Source: Ligula intestinalis
Lineage: Eukaryota; Platyhelminthes; Cestoda; Diphyllobothriidea; Diphyllobothriidae
Length of the DNA: 64,000 bases
Direction of reading: 5' to 3'
NCBI GenBank assembly: GCA_036362985.1
Contig: JAYGXS010000005.1
Coordinates: forward strand, 30,601,947-30,665,946
The stretch is not shown here. How positions within the stretch are numbered: position 1 is the first letter of the stretch. Below: more notes on the stretch, generated by a model. The model did no database searches. It was given only the letters and a program-made list of their open reading frames with translations, and had not been told where the DNA came from.

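Overview
The window looks like nuclear DNA from a flatworm (Platyhelminthes), most likely a tapeworm, although the genus cannot be read from the sequence. The reasons are long TE-filled introns, several decayed Penelope-like retroelements (PLEs) with GIY-YIG endonuclease remains, CR1/Jockey-like and RTE-like non-LTR fragments, a Ty3/Gypsy integrase scrap, and tRNA-derived SINEs. There is no sign of bacterial organisation, and most long ORFs are chance or TE frames.

Two host genes can be supported, both on the + strand. The first is the 3' half of a haspin-type kinase (GSG2 family; histone H3 Thr3 kinase): three exons at 3825-4056, 5852-5954 and 6691-6913, with phases that join exactly, carrying the catalytic loop, the haspin-type DFT triplet (DYT in vertebrates) and the C-terminal lobe to a stop at 6911-6913. 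Its N-lobe is not found and probably lies before base 1.

The second gene fills the rest of the window, from about 14773 past base 64000. It encodes a large multi-C2H2 zinc-finger protein, split into at least 25 (probably 27) small exons. After exon 1, every exon is bounded by phase-1 introns and is a multiple of three bases. Each of the 18 fingers sits alone on its own exon and each has the spacing C-X2-C-X12-H-X4-H. Non-finger exons carry basic (nuclear-localisation-like) or acidic stretches. Joining codons at all predicted junctions are free of stops. The protein is most likely a nuclear DNA- or RNA-binding factor, but I cannot name an orthologue. The gene continues beyond the window.

Region by region: 1-3.8 kb is repeat-rich sequence with a PLE fragment and an inverted repeat. 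3.8-6.9 kb holds the haspin exons. 6.9-14.7 kb is intergenic, with a Gypsy integrase remnant, two CR1-like 3' ends, an unexplained 174-codon ORF and two perfect palindromes. 14.7-64 kb is the zinc-finger gene, its introns holding a 338-bp TA-flanked MITE, a tRNA-like hairpin, PLE fragments on both strands, an 87-nt intron containing 28 consecutive C, an RTE fragment, a nearly complete but inactivated CR1-like element at 53.46-56.5 kb, and many SINE copies.

Exon limits were derived by hand from splice dinucleotides, reading phase and family motifs; no transcript data were available.
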